From G964291335 sp964291335 (GTDB lineage: Bacteria > Chloroflexota > Dehalococcoidia > Lucifugimonadales > UBA3495), in contig OZ219748.1 in assembly GCA_964291335.2 (NCBI GenBank), forward strand, positions 744,001 to 808,000: 64,000 nucleotides of DNA, read 5' to 3'. Positions 25,993-33,993 of this stretch are shown here, in pieces. The position numbers and the translations under genes were made by a program. The notes under the pieces were generated by a model. The model did not search any database. It saw only the letters and a list, made by a program, of their open reading frames with translations, and had not been told where the DNA came from. How positions within the stretch are numbered: the first letter of the stretch is position 1; each line of letters starts with the position of its first letter.

Positions 25993-26400
25993 TCACTCCC
26001 GGGTCTCCAGAGGCAACCCCCGGCGGTTAACTTCCCGGAGGCATACGGGGCAGCGCCGTTCCGGAGCATGGCCAGCGGTCGGCCAAATGTCCGGCGAAGT
26101 AAACCCGCACAGAAACAGCGGTTCCACTTCTTCAATTCCCAGGCTGTCCACGTAGTGCACGTCCCCCGACTGGTTGGGGTTAGGCCACCACCAGGGGGTA
26201 AGCTGCTGCGCCAGATTATTAATGTGGGTCTTGTCTTCATCCTGCCAGCCGGTATCGGGCAAAGCCACCAGCCAGGCCCGGCCGCCTTCAACGGCGGTTT
26301 GGCGCCGCGCTTGCAGCCGTCCTTCCCGCACGTAGCGCCGGATAATACCCTGAGATACGTTCAACCGCCGCGACGCTTCCTGAATAGTAACCTCTTCCAA
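25993..26400 (-). CDS. Helix-turn-helix protein (excisionase/MerR-type) with Cys-rich tail
   Basis: 135 residues. The N-terminal HTH reads VTIQEASRRLNVSQGIIRRYVREGRLQARR, as in excisionase/MerR-type winged helices. The middle is Trp-rich (PWWWPNPN). The C-terminus has LFLCGF and RRCPVCLREV, which may form a small zinc site. TTG start at 26400 with AGGAGG 5 nt upstream. It lies 41 bp downstream of ilvB on the same strand and could be read from the T-box transcript. Its target is unknown. It may be a local regulator rather than a phage excisionase, since no integrase is nearby. Confidence 0.75.
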   Translation of the reverse strand: MEEVTIQEASRRLNVSQGIIRRYVREGRLQARRQTAVEGGRAWLVALPDTGWQDEDKTHINNLAQQLTPWWWPNPNQSGDVHYVDSLGIEEVEPLFLCGFTSPDIWPTAGHAPERRCPVCLREVNRRGLPLETRE

Positions 26401-26441
26401 AACTGCCTCCTGCGTATCGGGCTTTCGGAGTTTGACGCACC

Positions 26442-28139
26442 CTAGCCGGGTTTAACGCCGAAGGTCAAGGGGTCTTCCATAGTTTCGCCTAACGACCCGC
26501 CGGGCGGCACCATCGGGTAAAGGAGAACCGACGGGTCCACGACAAACTCAAGCAGGTAAGGGCCATCATGGGCCTGGGCCTGGCGCAGGGCAGCCATTAC
26601 TTCCTCTCGCTCGGTAATTCGCATAGCCGGTATGCCATAAGCATTCGCCAGCTGCACAAAGTCGGGGCCCGGTATGGGAACCTCCTTGATGTGGTTTTCG
26701 AAGAACATTTCCTGCCACTGGCGCACCATGCCCAGATAGCCGTTGTTCATCAGGGCAATCTTCACTGGCAGGTTCTCCTGGGCCAGCGTGGCCAGTTCCT
26801 GGGAAGTCATCTGAATTCCGCCATCGCCGGCCACACTCCACACCGGCGCCCCCGGCTTGCCCACCTGGGCGCCCAGGGCTGCCGGCAGCTCAAAACCCAT
26901 TGCCCCCTGGCCTCCGGAGGATACAAAGGTGTTTATTTCGTTGAAGAAAAGAAATTGAGCTGCCCACATTTGATGCTGCCCCACGCCGGTAACCACCACC
27001 GTTTCCGGCTTCTCCTGAAGCAGTTGGTTCAAGTCTGACATTACGTGCTGCGCCAGCAGGGTATCGCTGGGAGGAATCGCCAGCGATGGGTGTTCGGCCT
27101 GCAATTGCCGAATATAGGCCATCCATTCCGGCCGCTCAACGTAGCGCACCAGCGGCGTCAACTCTCGCATAATAGTTCCGGCATCGCCTACCAGAGGCAC
27201 CTCGACCGGCACATTGCGGCCCACTTGACCGGGTTCAATGTCCAGGTGGATTATTCGGGCATGGGGGGCAAAGGTAGCAGCCCGGCCGGTTACCCGGTCA
27301 TCAAAGCGCATTCCCAAACCCACCACCAGGTCGGCCTCGTCAACCACTATATTCGACCAATACATGCCATGCATCCCCAGCATTCCCAAGCTTAAGGGGT
27401 GGTTACGGGGAAAGCTGCCAAGCCCGAGCAGGGTGTTGATAACCGGAATGCCGGTGCCTTCGGCCAACTCCCGCAGTTCGTCCCAGGACTGGGAGGCCAG
27501 GACGCCGTGGCCGGCAATCAGCACTGGCCGTTCCGCCTCGTTAATCAACCGGGCGGCGCGTTGCAGGTTGGTCAGAGTCTCGGCGCTGATGGGTTCCCGG
27601 GGCAATTCCGATGGTCCCGGATTCACGTACTCGGCCAATTCAAGCTGCACATCCCGGGGAACGTCAATCAGCACCGGGCCGGGGCGTCCCTCCTGGGCCA
27701 CCTGAAAAGCCTCCTTAACCGTGCGGGCCACGTCAGCGGCAGACATCACCAGGTAGGTGCGTTTGGTGCACACGGAAGCGATGGAACAAATGTCGCATTC
27801 CTGAAAAGCCTCTGAACCGATGACCGGGCGGGCCACCTGACCGGTTATGGCGACCATAGGCACCGAGTCGGTCTTGGCCCCCATCAGTCCGGTAATCAGG
27901 TTGGTTGCTCCGGGGCCGGAAGTGGCGACGCAGACACCAACTTTACCGGTAACCCGGGCATAGCCATCGGCAGCGTGGGCTGCCGCCTGCTCGTGCCGCA
28001 CCAGTATATGGCGCAATTGCGGATAGCTCCACAAAGCATCATAGAAAGGTAGAATAGCCCCGCCCGGGTGGCCGAAAAGCACATCGACCCCTTCCTGCAG
28101 CAAACTTTCACACAGGATTTCCGACCCTTTAAGTTGCAT
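26442..28139 (-). CDS. ilvB: Acetolactate synthase, large subunit
   Basis: 565 residues. ThDP-dependent condensation of pyruvate to acetolactate, the first common step of Val/Leu/Ile synthesis. Canonical features: LKGSEILCESLLQEGVDVLFGHPGGAI, the catalytic Glu in VRHEQAAAHAADGYAR, FAD-domain elements, GDGGIQMTSQELATL and NNGYLGMVRQWQ. ATG 28139 is favoured: GGAGG lies 5 nt upstream and it gives the standard N-terminus. ATG 28151 (GGGAGAGG upstream) would add four residues. The gene is controlled by a T-box leader. No ilvN small subunit or ilvC is adjacent. Confidence 0.95.
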   Translation of the reverse strand: MQLKGSEILCESLLQEGVDVLFGHPGGAILPFYDALWSYPQLRHILVRHEQAAAHAADGYARVTGKVGVCVATSGPGATNLITGLMGAKTDSVPMVAITGQVARPVIGSEAFQECDICSIASVCTKRTYLVMSAADVARTVKEAFQVAQEGRPGPVLIDVPRDVQLELAEYVNPGPSELPREPISAETLTNLQRAARLINEAERPVLIAGHGVLASQSWDELRELAEGTGIPVINTLLGLGSFPRNHPLSLGMLGMHGMYWSNIVVDEADLVVGLGMRFDDRVTGRAATFAPHARIIHLDIEPGQVGRNVPVEVPLVGDAGTIMRELTPLVRYVERPEWMAYIRQLQAEHPSLAIPPSDTLLAQHVMSDLNQLLQEKPETVVVTGVGQHQMWAAQFLFFNEINTFVSSGGQGAMGFELPAALGAQVGKPGAPVWSVAGDGGIQMTSQELATLAQENLPVKIALMNNGYLGMVRQWQEMFFENHIKEVPIPGPDFVQLANAYGIPAMRITEREEVMAALRQAQAHDGPYLLEFVVDPSVLLYPMVPPGGSLGETMEDPLTFGVKPG

Positions 28140-28204
28140 AACAGCCTCCATACGTTTGCCTCTCCCGCCGAGAAAGGTATCGGGGAGGCTGCCCGCCGGC
28201 CAAT

Positions 28205-28489
28205 AAAAAAACCCGTCCCCAACATAGGGACGGGACTCATATATTCCCGCGGTACCACCCTATTTATCCGGCGAACCGGACCTCTCCAGGCAGGCACTAA
28301 CATGCCCCGTCCGGGATAACGAGGGACGAACCTCGGCCCAGCTTACTAGGCGGCGAAGGAACCTGACCAATCGCGCTGTTGGGCTGGCAGCTCCGGAGGG
28401 ATTTTCAACAAGGTTGGCGTACCTGCTTGCACCGTGCCAGGCTCGCTGACCACCGGACCTTGCCTACTCGTCTCCATCAACGCTTTTAC
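28205..28489 (-). ncRNA. T-box leader upstream of ilvB
   Basis: The hallmark T-box sequence GGGTGGTACCGCG lies at 28260-28248 on the minus strand. It is followed by a terminator (CCCGTCCC...GGGGACGGG, 28234-28212) and a 7-U run (28211-28205). The alternative antiterminator uses the T-box bases to bind uncharged tRNA CCA. Stem I lies in about 28310-28470. The codon ATC at 28402-28400, preceded by GAAA, is a plausible specifier for tRNA-Ile, which would suit ilvB. The specifier assignment is tentative, the T-box itself is not. Confidence 0.93.
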
Positions 28490-28495
28490 CAGTGA

Positions 28496-28524
28496 AAATT
28501 AGCACAAGGGAAAGGGGTTGTCAA
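28496..28524 (-). promoter_or_regulatory. Promoter of the T-box-ilvB transcript
   Basis: TTGACA (28524-28519), 17 bp, TAATTT (28501-28496) with TGC before the -10 (extended -10), minus strand. The IS1-type relic begins 10 bp further upstream. Confidence 0.75.
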
Positions 28525-28534
28525 TGGGGACGGA

Positions 28535-28872
28535 GATATTCCCAACATGCGTTGGTGCGGTAGGTGGGTTTTGAGCCGGGGGAACGCCCCGAGGCACCCT
28601 TGCCGCGGTTGTAAGGAGGCTGCTGAAAGGGAAAGAATACCAGACGGATGCTGCCAGGTATATAACTGGCTGTCAGCGAACCTGAATGAACCGGGCGAAG
28701 GGCGCGCGGTGAACCGGAACGAGGGATTGCATTCACAATTGCGGGACCAGCTGAACCGGCGGCATCGTGCGGATGAAGGGGTACAGCAAGAGCTTGCGGA
28801 TGCTGGGGAATTCCGTTGCATTGGTCTGCTGGCGGCTGGTCTGGTTTAATGTCAATACCCATTGGGAATACC
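28535..28872 (+). mobile_element. Internally deleted (MITE-like) IS1-type copy
   Basis: Both ends are present: left GATATTCCCAACATGCG (28535) and right ATTGGGAATACC (to 28872). All of InsA and the first part of InsB are missing. The left end joins directly to the InsB segment (VNRNEGLHSQLRDQL is still readable). 338 bp. It cannot encode a transposase, but could in principle be moved in trans. Confidence 0.75.
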
Positions 28873-28965
28873 CGGGCAGGAGCATTCCGGCAGCCGCCCC
28901 GCCATTGACGCAGCCCTTGCTCCCTACCATAATGCAGGCACTTACTCCTCTGGAGGCAATTGCGC

Positions 28966-30252
28966 ATGGCTACCTCGCCAAACCTGACCAGGCGCCGGCA
29001 GCTGGGCCGCCCGGTTTCCATCGTTGGCGCCGGCCTGTCGCGCTTCGGCGCTTTCCCGGAAAAGACTACCCGCGACCTGTTCGTGGAGGCCTTTCAAGAC
29101 CTGCTGGAGAACATGGAGCAGGGTATTGACGTTGCGGATATCGAGTGCGGGTATATCGGCAACTACTCTTCCGACCTGTTCGAGGGTCAAGGCCACACCG
29201 CCCCGGTTCTGGCCGACTGGCTGGGCCTGACGCCGGCGCCGGTTACCCGCATCGAGAACGCCTGCGCCAGCAGCGGCAGCGCTTTGCGCGAAGGCATCAT
29301 GGCCATCGCCTCCGGTATGTATGACGTGGTTCTGGTGGGCGGCGTGGAGAAGATGACCAACCTGCCCACCGAGGGCGTAACCGATGTGCTGGCTTCCGCC
29401 GCCGACGGGCTGTATGAAGTGCCGGCCGGACTGACTTTCCCGGGAATCTACGGCGCTTTGGCGAAGGCGCATATGGATTGTTACGAAACCAGCCTGACGC
29501 ACCTGCTGAAGGTGGGCATCAAGAACCACCGGAACGGCGCCCTTAACCCCAAGGCACAGTTCAACGCTACCTTGCAGGACGTGCTGGAACGGCGCAAGGC
29601 CCGGGCCGAACAGCAAGGACAGCCAATTCCCGATTGGCAAGACGAACTGGACTTTCTGAACGACCAGCGGGCTAACCCCTGGATTGCCTGGCCGCTGCGT
29701 CTTTATGACTGCGCTCCCATTACCGACGGAGCGGCCTGCGTACTGCTGGTTGCCCGGGAAATTGCCGCCAGCTTCACCGACAAGCCGGTTCACATCGCCG
29801 GCACCGGCCAGGCATCGGGCCGGCCTTTGCATAGCGCCGTGGAACTGACTTCTCTGTCGGCGGCCCGGGCGGCGGCGGCTCAGGCCTACGCTATGGCCGG
29901 CGTTACACCCCGGGACATCCAGGTGGCCGAAGTCCACGACTGCTTTACCATCGCCGAAATTATCGCCACCGAGGACCTGGGCTTTTTTGAGCCGGGCGAA
30001 GGGCCCCGGGCCGTGGACCAGGGACGTACCGCCCTCACCGGCGACCGGCCCATCAACACCTCCGGCGGCCTGAAGGCCAAGGGCCACCCGGTAGGCGCCT
30101 CGGGCGTGGCCCAGGTCATCGAAACCTTCCACCAACTGCGCGGCGAAGCCGGCCCCCGGCAAGTACCCAACCCCAACCTGGAACTGGGGCTGACCCACAA
30201 CGTCGGCGGCACCGGCGGCACCTGCGTAGTCAACATTCTGCGGCGGGAGTAG
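28966..30252 (+). CDS. SCP2-type thiolase (acetyl-CoA acetyltransferase-like)
   Basis: 428 residues. VSIVGAGLSRFGAFPEKTTRDL at the N-terminus and the active-site Cys region TRIENACASSGSALREGI are typical of SCP-x-type thiolases, with the distal VHDCFTIAE, KGHPVGASGVAQ and GLTHNVGGTGGTCVVNI. ATG 28966 is chosen (GGAGG 9 nt upstream); the TTG at 28960 is too close to the SD. It is followed after 4 bp by a DUF35 zinc/OB protein. Such pairs act in beta-oxidation-like thiolysis or aldol reactions of side chains. The substrate is unknown. Confidence 0.92.
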   Translation: MATSPNLTRRRQLGRPVSIVGAGLSRFGAFPEKTTRDLFVEAFQDLLENMEQGIDVADIECGYIGNYSSDLFEGQGHTAPVLADWLGLTPAPVTRIENACASSGSALREGIMAIASGMYDVVLVGGVEKMTNLPTEGVTDVLASAADGLYEVPAGLTFPGIYGALAKAHMDCYETSLTHLLKVGIKNHRNGALNPKAQFNATLQDVLERRKARAEQQGQPIPDWQDELDFLNDQRANPWIAWPLRLYDCAPITDGAACVLLVAREIAASFTDKPVHIAGTGQASGRPLHSAVELTSLSAARAAAAQAYAMAGVTPRDIQVAEVHDCFTIAEIIATEDLGFFEPGEGPRAVDQGRTALTGDRPINTSGGLKAKGHPVGASGVAQVIETFHQLRGEAGPRQVPNPNLELGLTHNVGGTGGTCVVNILRRE

Positions 30253-30256
30253 CGGC

Positions 30257-30670
30257 ATGACCAGCGCCGCCAGAGAATTTAACGCAACTTCCTATTACGC
30301 TTACCTCAAAGAGGGCAGCTTGATGGGCATACGCTGCCAGGCTTGCGGCCAGCTGTTTGCCGAAGCCCGGCCTATGTGTCCGACCTGCCACAGCCGGAAC
30401 GTGGCGTGGTTCCCTTTCATCGGGCGCGGCCGCCTCAGCGCCTTCACCTGCATATCGGTGGCGCCGGCGGCCATGGCGGAAAAGGGTTATGGACGCGACA
30501 ATCCCTACTGCTCCGGCATTGTAACCCTGGAAGAAGGGCCGCGCATCAGCGCCTTGATTCTGGGCGTGGACGCCGCCCACCCGCAGAACATTCCCCAAGA
30601 CTTGCCGGTCACTTTGGCCGTGCAGAATTCCGCGGCGGCACGGCCAACGCTGGCTTTCCGGCCGGCATAG
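30257..30670 (+). CDS. DUF35 zinc-ribbon/OB-fold protein (thiolase partner)
   Basis: 137 residues. Zinc ribbon GIRCQACGQLF ... RPMCPTCHSR (two CxxC pairs), then an OB-fold starting GRGRLSAFTCISVAP and ending GPRISALILG. Members bind acyl-CoA and partner SCP2-type thiolases or MaoC proteins in heteromeric complexes. The 4-bp spacing from the thiolase stop supports a complex. The C-terminus is Ala-rich and abuts the 14-bp tandem repeat just after the stop. Confidence 0.9.
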   Translation: MTSAAREFNATSYYAYLKEGSLMGIRCQACGQLFAEARPMCPTCHSRNVAWFPFIGRGRLSAFTCISVAPAAMAEKGYGRDNPYCSGIVTLEEGPRISALILGVDAAHPQNIPQDLPVTLAVQNSAAARPTLAFRPA

Positions 30671-30678
30671 GCCCGCAA

Positions 30679-30762
30679 CCGGCAGACCGACCCCGGCAGA
30701 CCGACCCCGGCAGACCGACCCCGGCAGACCGACCCCGGCAGACCGACCCCGGCAGACCGACC
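30679..30762. repeat. Six perfect copies of a 14-bp tandem repeat
   Basis: Unit CCGGCAGACCGACC, six uninterrupted identical copies in a non-coding stretch after the DUF35 gene. The 14-bp length is not a multiple of three. The remainder of the gap, 30763-31043, shows no gene I can support. Confidence 0.95.
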
Positions 30763-31043
30763 ATGGAAAAGCGCCGCGCTGCTGATACCGGAAACCGCGT
30801 TGCCGGCGGCCGGGTTTCCCGGATGCAGCATGGGGGTATAGCGCCTGATTCGGTTCGCCGCCAGACCAATTGCCCGGCTGGCCCGGTTCCACGCCCGAAC
30901 CAGATAATATGCCGGGAATACCATGCAGCCAAAGCGATTGACAGCCGCCGCCAGCCCGGTACATAAATGCGCCGCTGACAGCCAAACCTGCGGGGGCGGC
31001 GTCCGGAGCCGGACACCATGCCGGAAGTAATCAGAGGAGGATA

Positions 31044-31396
31044 TGGTGGAGACGGGGGAGAGTCGAACTCCCCGTCCAAAAGGCCCTTTAGCCAGATTTA
31101 CTACAAGCTTGTCCGACGCTTTATTTCTCGCCCCTGGGAGCTTCCGCCGGCGAAATATCCCCAAGGCCAGCCGAAAAGTCTTTGGTTACCCCTATCGGCT
31201 TCGGGCCAACCGCATCCCGGTCTGATGGCGCCCACAGCCCCGCATCCGGGAATAGCGGAGTGCAGACGTAGCCGCGCTTAGGCGGCTAGAGCGAATTCAC
31301 GTTCGCCAGTTACTTTTTGCCACCGTTTTAACGAGGTCGATGGCGCCTCGGCTTGCAATCTGCTGCAGGACGCTCCTGTCGAACCCGCGCGTCCCC
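31044..31396 (-). ncRNA. ssrA: tmRNA (trans-translation RNA)
   Basis: The one-piece tmRNA that rescues stalled ribosomes with SmpB. The 5' end GGGGACG (31396-31390) pairs over 7 bp with CGTCTCC before the encoded ACCA end (31044). The T-arm reads GGGGAGTTCGACTCTCC. The resume frame at 31307-31278 reads GGC GAA CGT GAA TTC GCT CTA GCC GCC TAA, giving the tag GEREFALAA. A GERE- start is what I recall for Dehalococcoides tags, an indication of Chloroflexota. About 353 nt. smpB is not in the window. Confidence 0.95.
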
Positions 31397-31407
31397 TTAA
31401 CTGTTCC

Positions 31408-31436
31408 AGCATACCACAAGCCGGCATTCTTGCCAA
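31408..31436 (-). promoter_or_regulatory. Promoter of ssrA
   Basis: TTGGCA (31436-31431), 17 bp, TATGCT (31413-31408), minus strand, placing the start about 5 nt before the mature tmRNA 5' end. The IS1-type copy begins only 16 bp upstream and leaves the promoter intact. Confidence 0.7.
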
Positions 31437-31451
31437 GCCGCCGACGGCGGG

Positions 31452-32293
31452 GGTATTCCCAACATACGTTGGTATAGGTGTATAACCGGGTTTGCCGTGA
31501 AATCAGACCGCCAGCAGGCAGCAATATAGCCCAACCTGGAGCATGCCGGGACGGAATGCAATGCCCCCGCTGCGGCGCCGACCGGCTCCCCCAATACGGC
31601 CGCTACCGCGGCAGGCAGACCTATCGCTGCGACCAGCGCCGCTACCACTTCGTCCCGGAAGCCGGGCGTCCCCGCCAGCCGGAGCAGCTCAAGGCCCAGT
31701 CCGTAGCGCTGTACGCTGAAGGCAGCATGGCCGCCAGCAGCCGGCTCCTGGGCAGCAAGGAAGTAAGGAATCAAGGAAGAAACCATCTATTCCTGAGTTA
31801 AAAAGCCCGTCAGTCCCGGGAGTCTGAAGCTGCTATGGAAGCAGCGGCAGCCCGGTCAGCCCCGGCCCAGGGTCATCTCCTTCGCTGAGCTGTGGACGTA
31901 CCAGAAAGCCCGCCAGCGGGGAAAACGTCAAGAAGTCTGGCTCCGGATGGCGATATGTAGAAGAGGCAGACGGTCAATGGTGGGTGGATTTTGAGGCCGG
32001 GGACCGTCCAATGCGCCCTTGCTGCGGCGGTACGGTAGGCTGCCCGAAGGGGAAGAACACCGGACGGACGCTTGCCGGGTATATACCTGGCTGCCGGCGA
32101 ACCGGCATAAGGTGGGCAGAGGGGACGAGGTGAACCGAAACGAGGGTTTGTATTTTCAATTGCGGGACCAGCTGAACCGGCTGCATCGGAGGACGAAGGG
32201 GTACAGCAAGCGCTCGCGGATGCTGGAGGATCCGGTTGAGTTGGGCTGCCGGCTGCTGGGCTTGGTTTAATGCCAGCACCCATTGGGAATACC
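31452..32293 (+). mobile_element. Longest IS1-type element copy, transposase broken
   Basis: 842 bp with both ends: left GGTATTCCCAACATACG (31452) and right ATTGGGAATACC (to 32293), near the usual IS1 length. The InsA-like zinc-ribbon/HTH part is readable at about 31558-31770 (MQCPRCGADRLPQYGRYRG, YRCDQRRYHFVPE). InsB follows in shifted frames (SFAELWTYQKARQRGKRQ; then YTWLPANRHKVG, VNRNEGLYFQL, HRRTKGYSKR). The frame breaks in InsB make it inactive as it stands. No clear 8-9-bp target duplication is seen. Confidence 0.8.
31558..31800 (+). pseudogene. InsA-like fragment of the IS1-type element
   Basis: Zinc-ribbon CPRCGADRL followed by TYRCDQRRYHF and a helical tail ending in a stop near 31801. 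It corresponds to the DNA-binding InsA part of IS1. It sits in a different frame from the InsB remnant that follows and is cut short relative to an intact InsAB' fusion. Confidence 0.6.
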
Positions 32294-32308
32294 GCGGAAG
32301 AGGTGTTG

Positions 32309-32338
32309 TTGACTAGCTACTTTTGAGCTGAATATAAT
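32309..32338 (+). promoter_or_regulatory. Promoter of the TPP-enzyme cluster
   Basis: TTGACT (32309-32314), 18 bp, TATAAT (32333-32338), 41 bp before the ATG at 32379. It begins 16 bp after the right end of the IS1-type copy. Confidence 0.65.
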
Positions 32339-32378
32339 GGGGCAGTTTTGACACATCCGAGCCAGGGAAGGAGTGATA

Positions 32379-32885
32379 ATGACGACTTACGAATCGGTTT
32401 TGCACCCACCGGCTATTGTGGCCGAGTTGAAGAAGAATAACATCTCGCACGTGGTTTGGCTGCCCGACAGCGAAACTAATTTCATGTACCAGCTGCTGAC
32501 CGAGGAAGAATCCCTGGACCTGGTTCCTGTATGCCGCGAGGGCGAGACAATGGCCATCGCCGCCGGCCTTTGGGTAGGCGGCAAGCGGCCCATCGTCCTG
32601 ATTCAGAACACCGGCATTTTCGAGTCCGGCGATTCCATCCGGGGGCTGGGGCTGGACATCAACCAACCCCTGGTAATGCTGGTGGGTTATCGGGGCTGGG
32701 CCCGCCACGGTATCACCACCGACTCTGCGGCGAGGTTTATCGAGCACATTCTCCACGCCTGGGGTATTAACTATTACCTCATTGAGACTGATGACGACGC
32801 CGGGCGCATCAGCACCGCTATTGAAGAAGCCGAGCGAACCCGCAAACCGGTAGCAGTCCTGGTTGGCACTGAATTTGGCGCTTAG
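32379..32885 (+). CDS. ThDP-enzyme PYR-domain subunit (sulfopyruvate/phosphonopyruvate decarboxylase alpha-like)
   Basis: 168 residues: only the N-terminal pyrimidine-binding domain of a thiamine-diphosphate enzyme. Readable landmarks: HVVWLPDSETNFMYQLL, the cofactor-activating Glu in CREGETMAIAAGLWVGGKRPIVLIQNTG, and the helix GLDINQPLVMLVGYRG. This separate-subunit architecture matches ComD of sulfopyruvate decarboxylase and the phosphonopyruvate decarboxylase family. The PP-binding subunit follows 34 bp later. ATG 32379 is supported by AAGGAG 6 nt upstream. The decarboxylated 2-oxo acid is unknown. Confidence 0.85.
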   Translation: MTTYESVLHPPAIVAELKKNNISHVVWLPDSETNFMYQLLTEEESLDLVPVCREGETMAIAAGLWVGGKRPIVLIQNTGIFESGDSIRGLGLDINQPLVMLVGYRGWARHGITTDSAARFIEHILHAWGINYYLIETDDDAGRISTAIEEAERTRKPVAVLVGTEFGA

Positions 32886-32919
32886 CCTCGGGCAGGCAAG
32901 GCATAGAGGAGATTATAGG

Positions 32920-33516
32920 ATGATTAACAATACCGACGCCGTAAGGCTCATCGACAGCAAACGGGATAACTCGGTGGTCGTCCCTACCATGAACGCCAAC
33001 AACGTGGGCTTCGGGCTACCCAGCATCACTACCAACCAGCCCCTGGACCTGCCCCTGTCCGGCGCAATGGGCAAGGCCGCTAACCTGGGCCTGGGGCTGG
33101 CCCTGGCCCAACCCGACCGCAAGGTGTTCGTTCTGGATGGCGATGGCAGCCTGCTGATGAACCTGGGGGCCATGGTAACTTCGGCCAGCAAGCAGGCAAC
33201 TAACTTTTACCATTTCCTGTTCAATAACGGAGTTTATGCAGTAACCGGCGGCCAGCCGATCCCCGGTTCCGAAGTCACGGATTGGGAGGGTATGGCCCGG
33301 GCCGCCGGCTACGCTGCGGTCTTCTCCTACGACAACCTGGAAGACTTCACCAATGGCATCGATGAGGCGCTGAGCGCCGAAGGGCCGGTGTTCATCCACT
33401 TGGCCATCGAGCCGCAGGTTGAAAACACGCCGGTGCAATTCCGCACCCGCTCGCCCCGCACGGTCAAAATGGCCTTTGCTGAAGTCCCCGAAGCTCTGGG
33501 GGCTACTCTCAGCTGA
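32920..33516 (+). CDS. ThDP-enzyme PP-domain subunit (sulfopyruvate decarboxylase beta-like)
   Basis: 198 residues: the C-terminal diphosphate-binding domain. The ThDP motif is complete: GDG at 74-76 (VFVLDGDGSLLMNLGAM) and the terminal NN at 102-103 (FLFNNGVYAV). LPLSGAMGKAANLGLGLALAQPDRK precedes it. With the upstream PYR subunit it should form a heteromeric decarboxylase. SD GAGGAG lies 9 nt from the ATG. A strong terminator follows the stop. Confidence 0.87.
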   Translation: MINNTDAVRLIDSKRDNSVVVPTMNANNVGFGLPSITTNQPLDLPLSGAMGKAANLGLGLALAQPDRKVFVLDGDGSLLMNLGAMVTSASKQATNFYHFLFNNGVYAVTGGQPIPGSEVTDWEGMARAAGYAAVFSYDNLEDFTNGIDEALSAEGPVFIHLAIEPQVENTPVQFRTRSPRTVKMAFAEVPEALGATLS

Positions 33517-33551
33517 TTTGCCCGGCGCCCTGGCTGGAAGGCAACGGCTGC

Positions 33552-33588
33552 AACCGGGGCGGCAGCTTGCCAGCCGCCCCGGTTTCTC
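33552..33588 (+). terminator. Terminator after the ThDP subunit pair
   Basis: 12-bp stem AACCGGGGCGGC / GCCGCCCCGGTT with a 9-nt loop, then TTTCTCT. It separates the decarboxylase pair from the genes that follow. Confidence 0.8.
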
Positions 33589-33594
33589 TATAAT
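33567..33594 (+). promoter_or_regulatory. Promoter overlapping the terminator
   Basis: TTGCCA (33567-33572), 16 bp, TATAAT (33589-33594). It would drive the small membrane protein and the degenerate ThDP paralogue. Its -35 lies in the terminator loop. Confidence 0.5.
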
Positions 33595-33717
33595 ATTGGG
33601 ACAGGCAGGCAGTTCGTACCCGGGGCGCGCTTCGGGTCGTCGGCGCAGCCGCCAGCCGGCCTGACCGGCGGCCTTGTGCCGGGCAATCAGCCATAAGACC
33701 GGCGATCCGGAGCAGAA

Positions 33718-33993
33718 GTGTTAAGGGATTTAGCCCGCAGCTTGCTGGGGCGGCTGGTCAGCCTGGGGGTTTTCGCCCTGGGCTTCTGGGTGTTGTACCA
33801 GGCTTTGCTGCGAGACGACAACCTTTTGCTGCTGGGGCTGGGCTCGGTTGCCGGCAGCGCGCTTATTCTGGGCGGGCTGTACCTGATGGCCACCACCCGC
33901 CGCCTGGGCGCCCGGCGGGAAGCCGCCGAACTTCAGGAAGCCAGGGAGGAAGAAACGGGTGATTCCCTCGACGGAAGCGGCAAGGGCAATTAG
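33718..33993 (+). CDS. Small two-helix membrane protein
   Basis: 91 residues with two hydrophobic segments, LVSLGVFALGFWVLYQALL (about 13-31) and LLLLGLGSVAGSALILGGLYLMA (about 36-58), followed by a charged cytoplasmic-type tail (RRLGARREAAELQEAREEE). GTG start at 33718 with GGAG upstream. The last 35 bp overlap the next gene. I recognise no family. Confidence 0.65.
   Translation: MLRDLARSLLGRLVSLGVFALGFWVLYQALLRDDNLLLLGLGSVAGSALILGGLYLMATTRRLGARREAAELQEAREEETGDSLDGSGKGN

Noticed and set aside
30679..30762. 14-bp array as CRISPR or coding repeats
   Set aside because: No spacers between units, and the period is not divisible by three.
31452..32293. Functional insertion sequence
   Set aside because: The InsB part is split over several frames, and no target-site duplication is evident.
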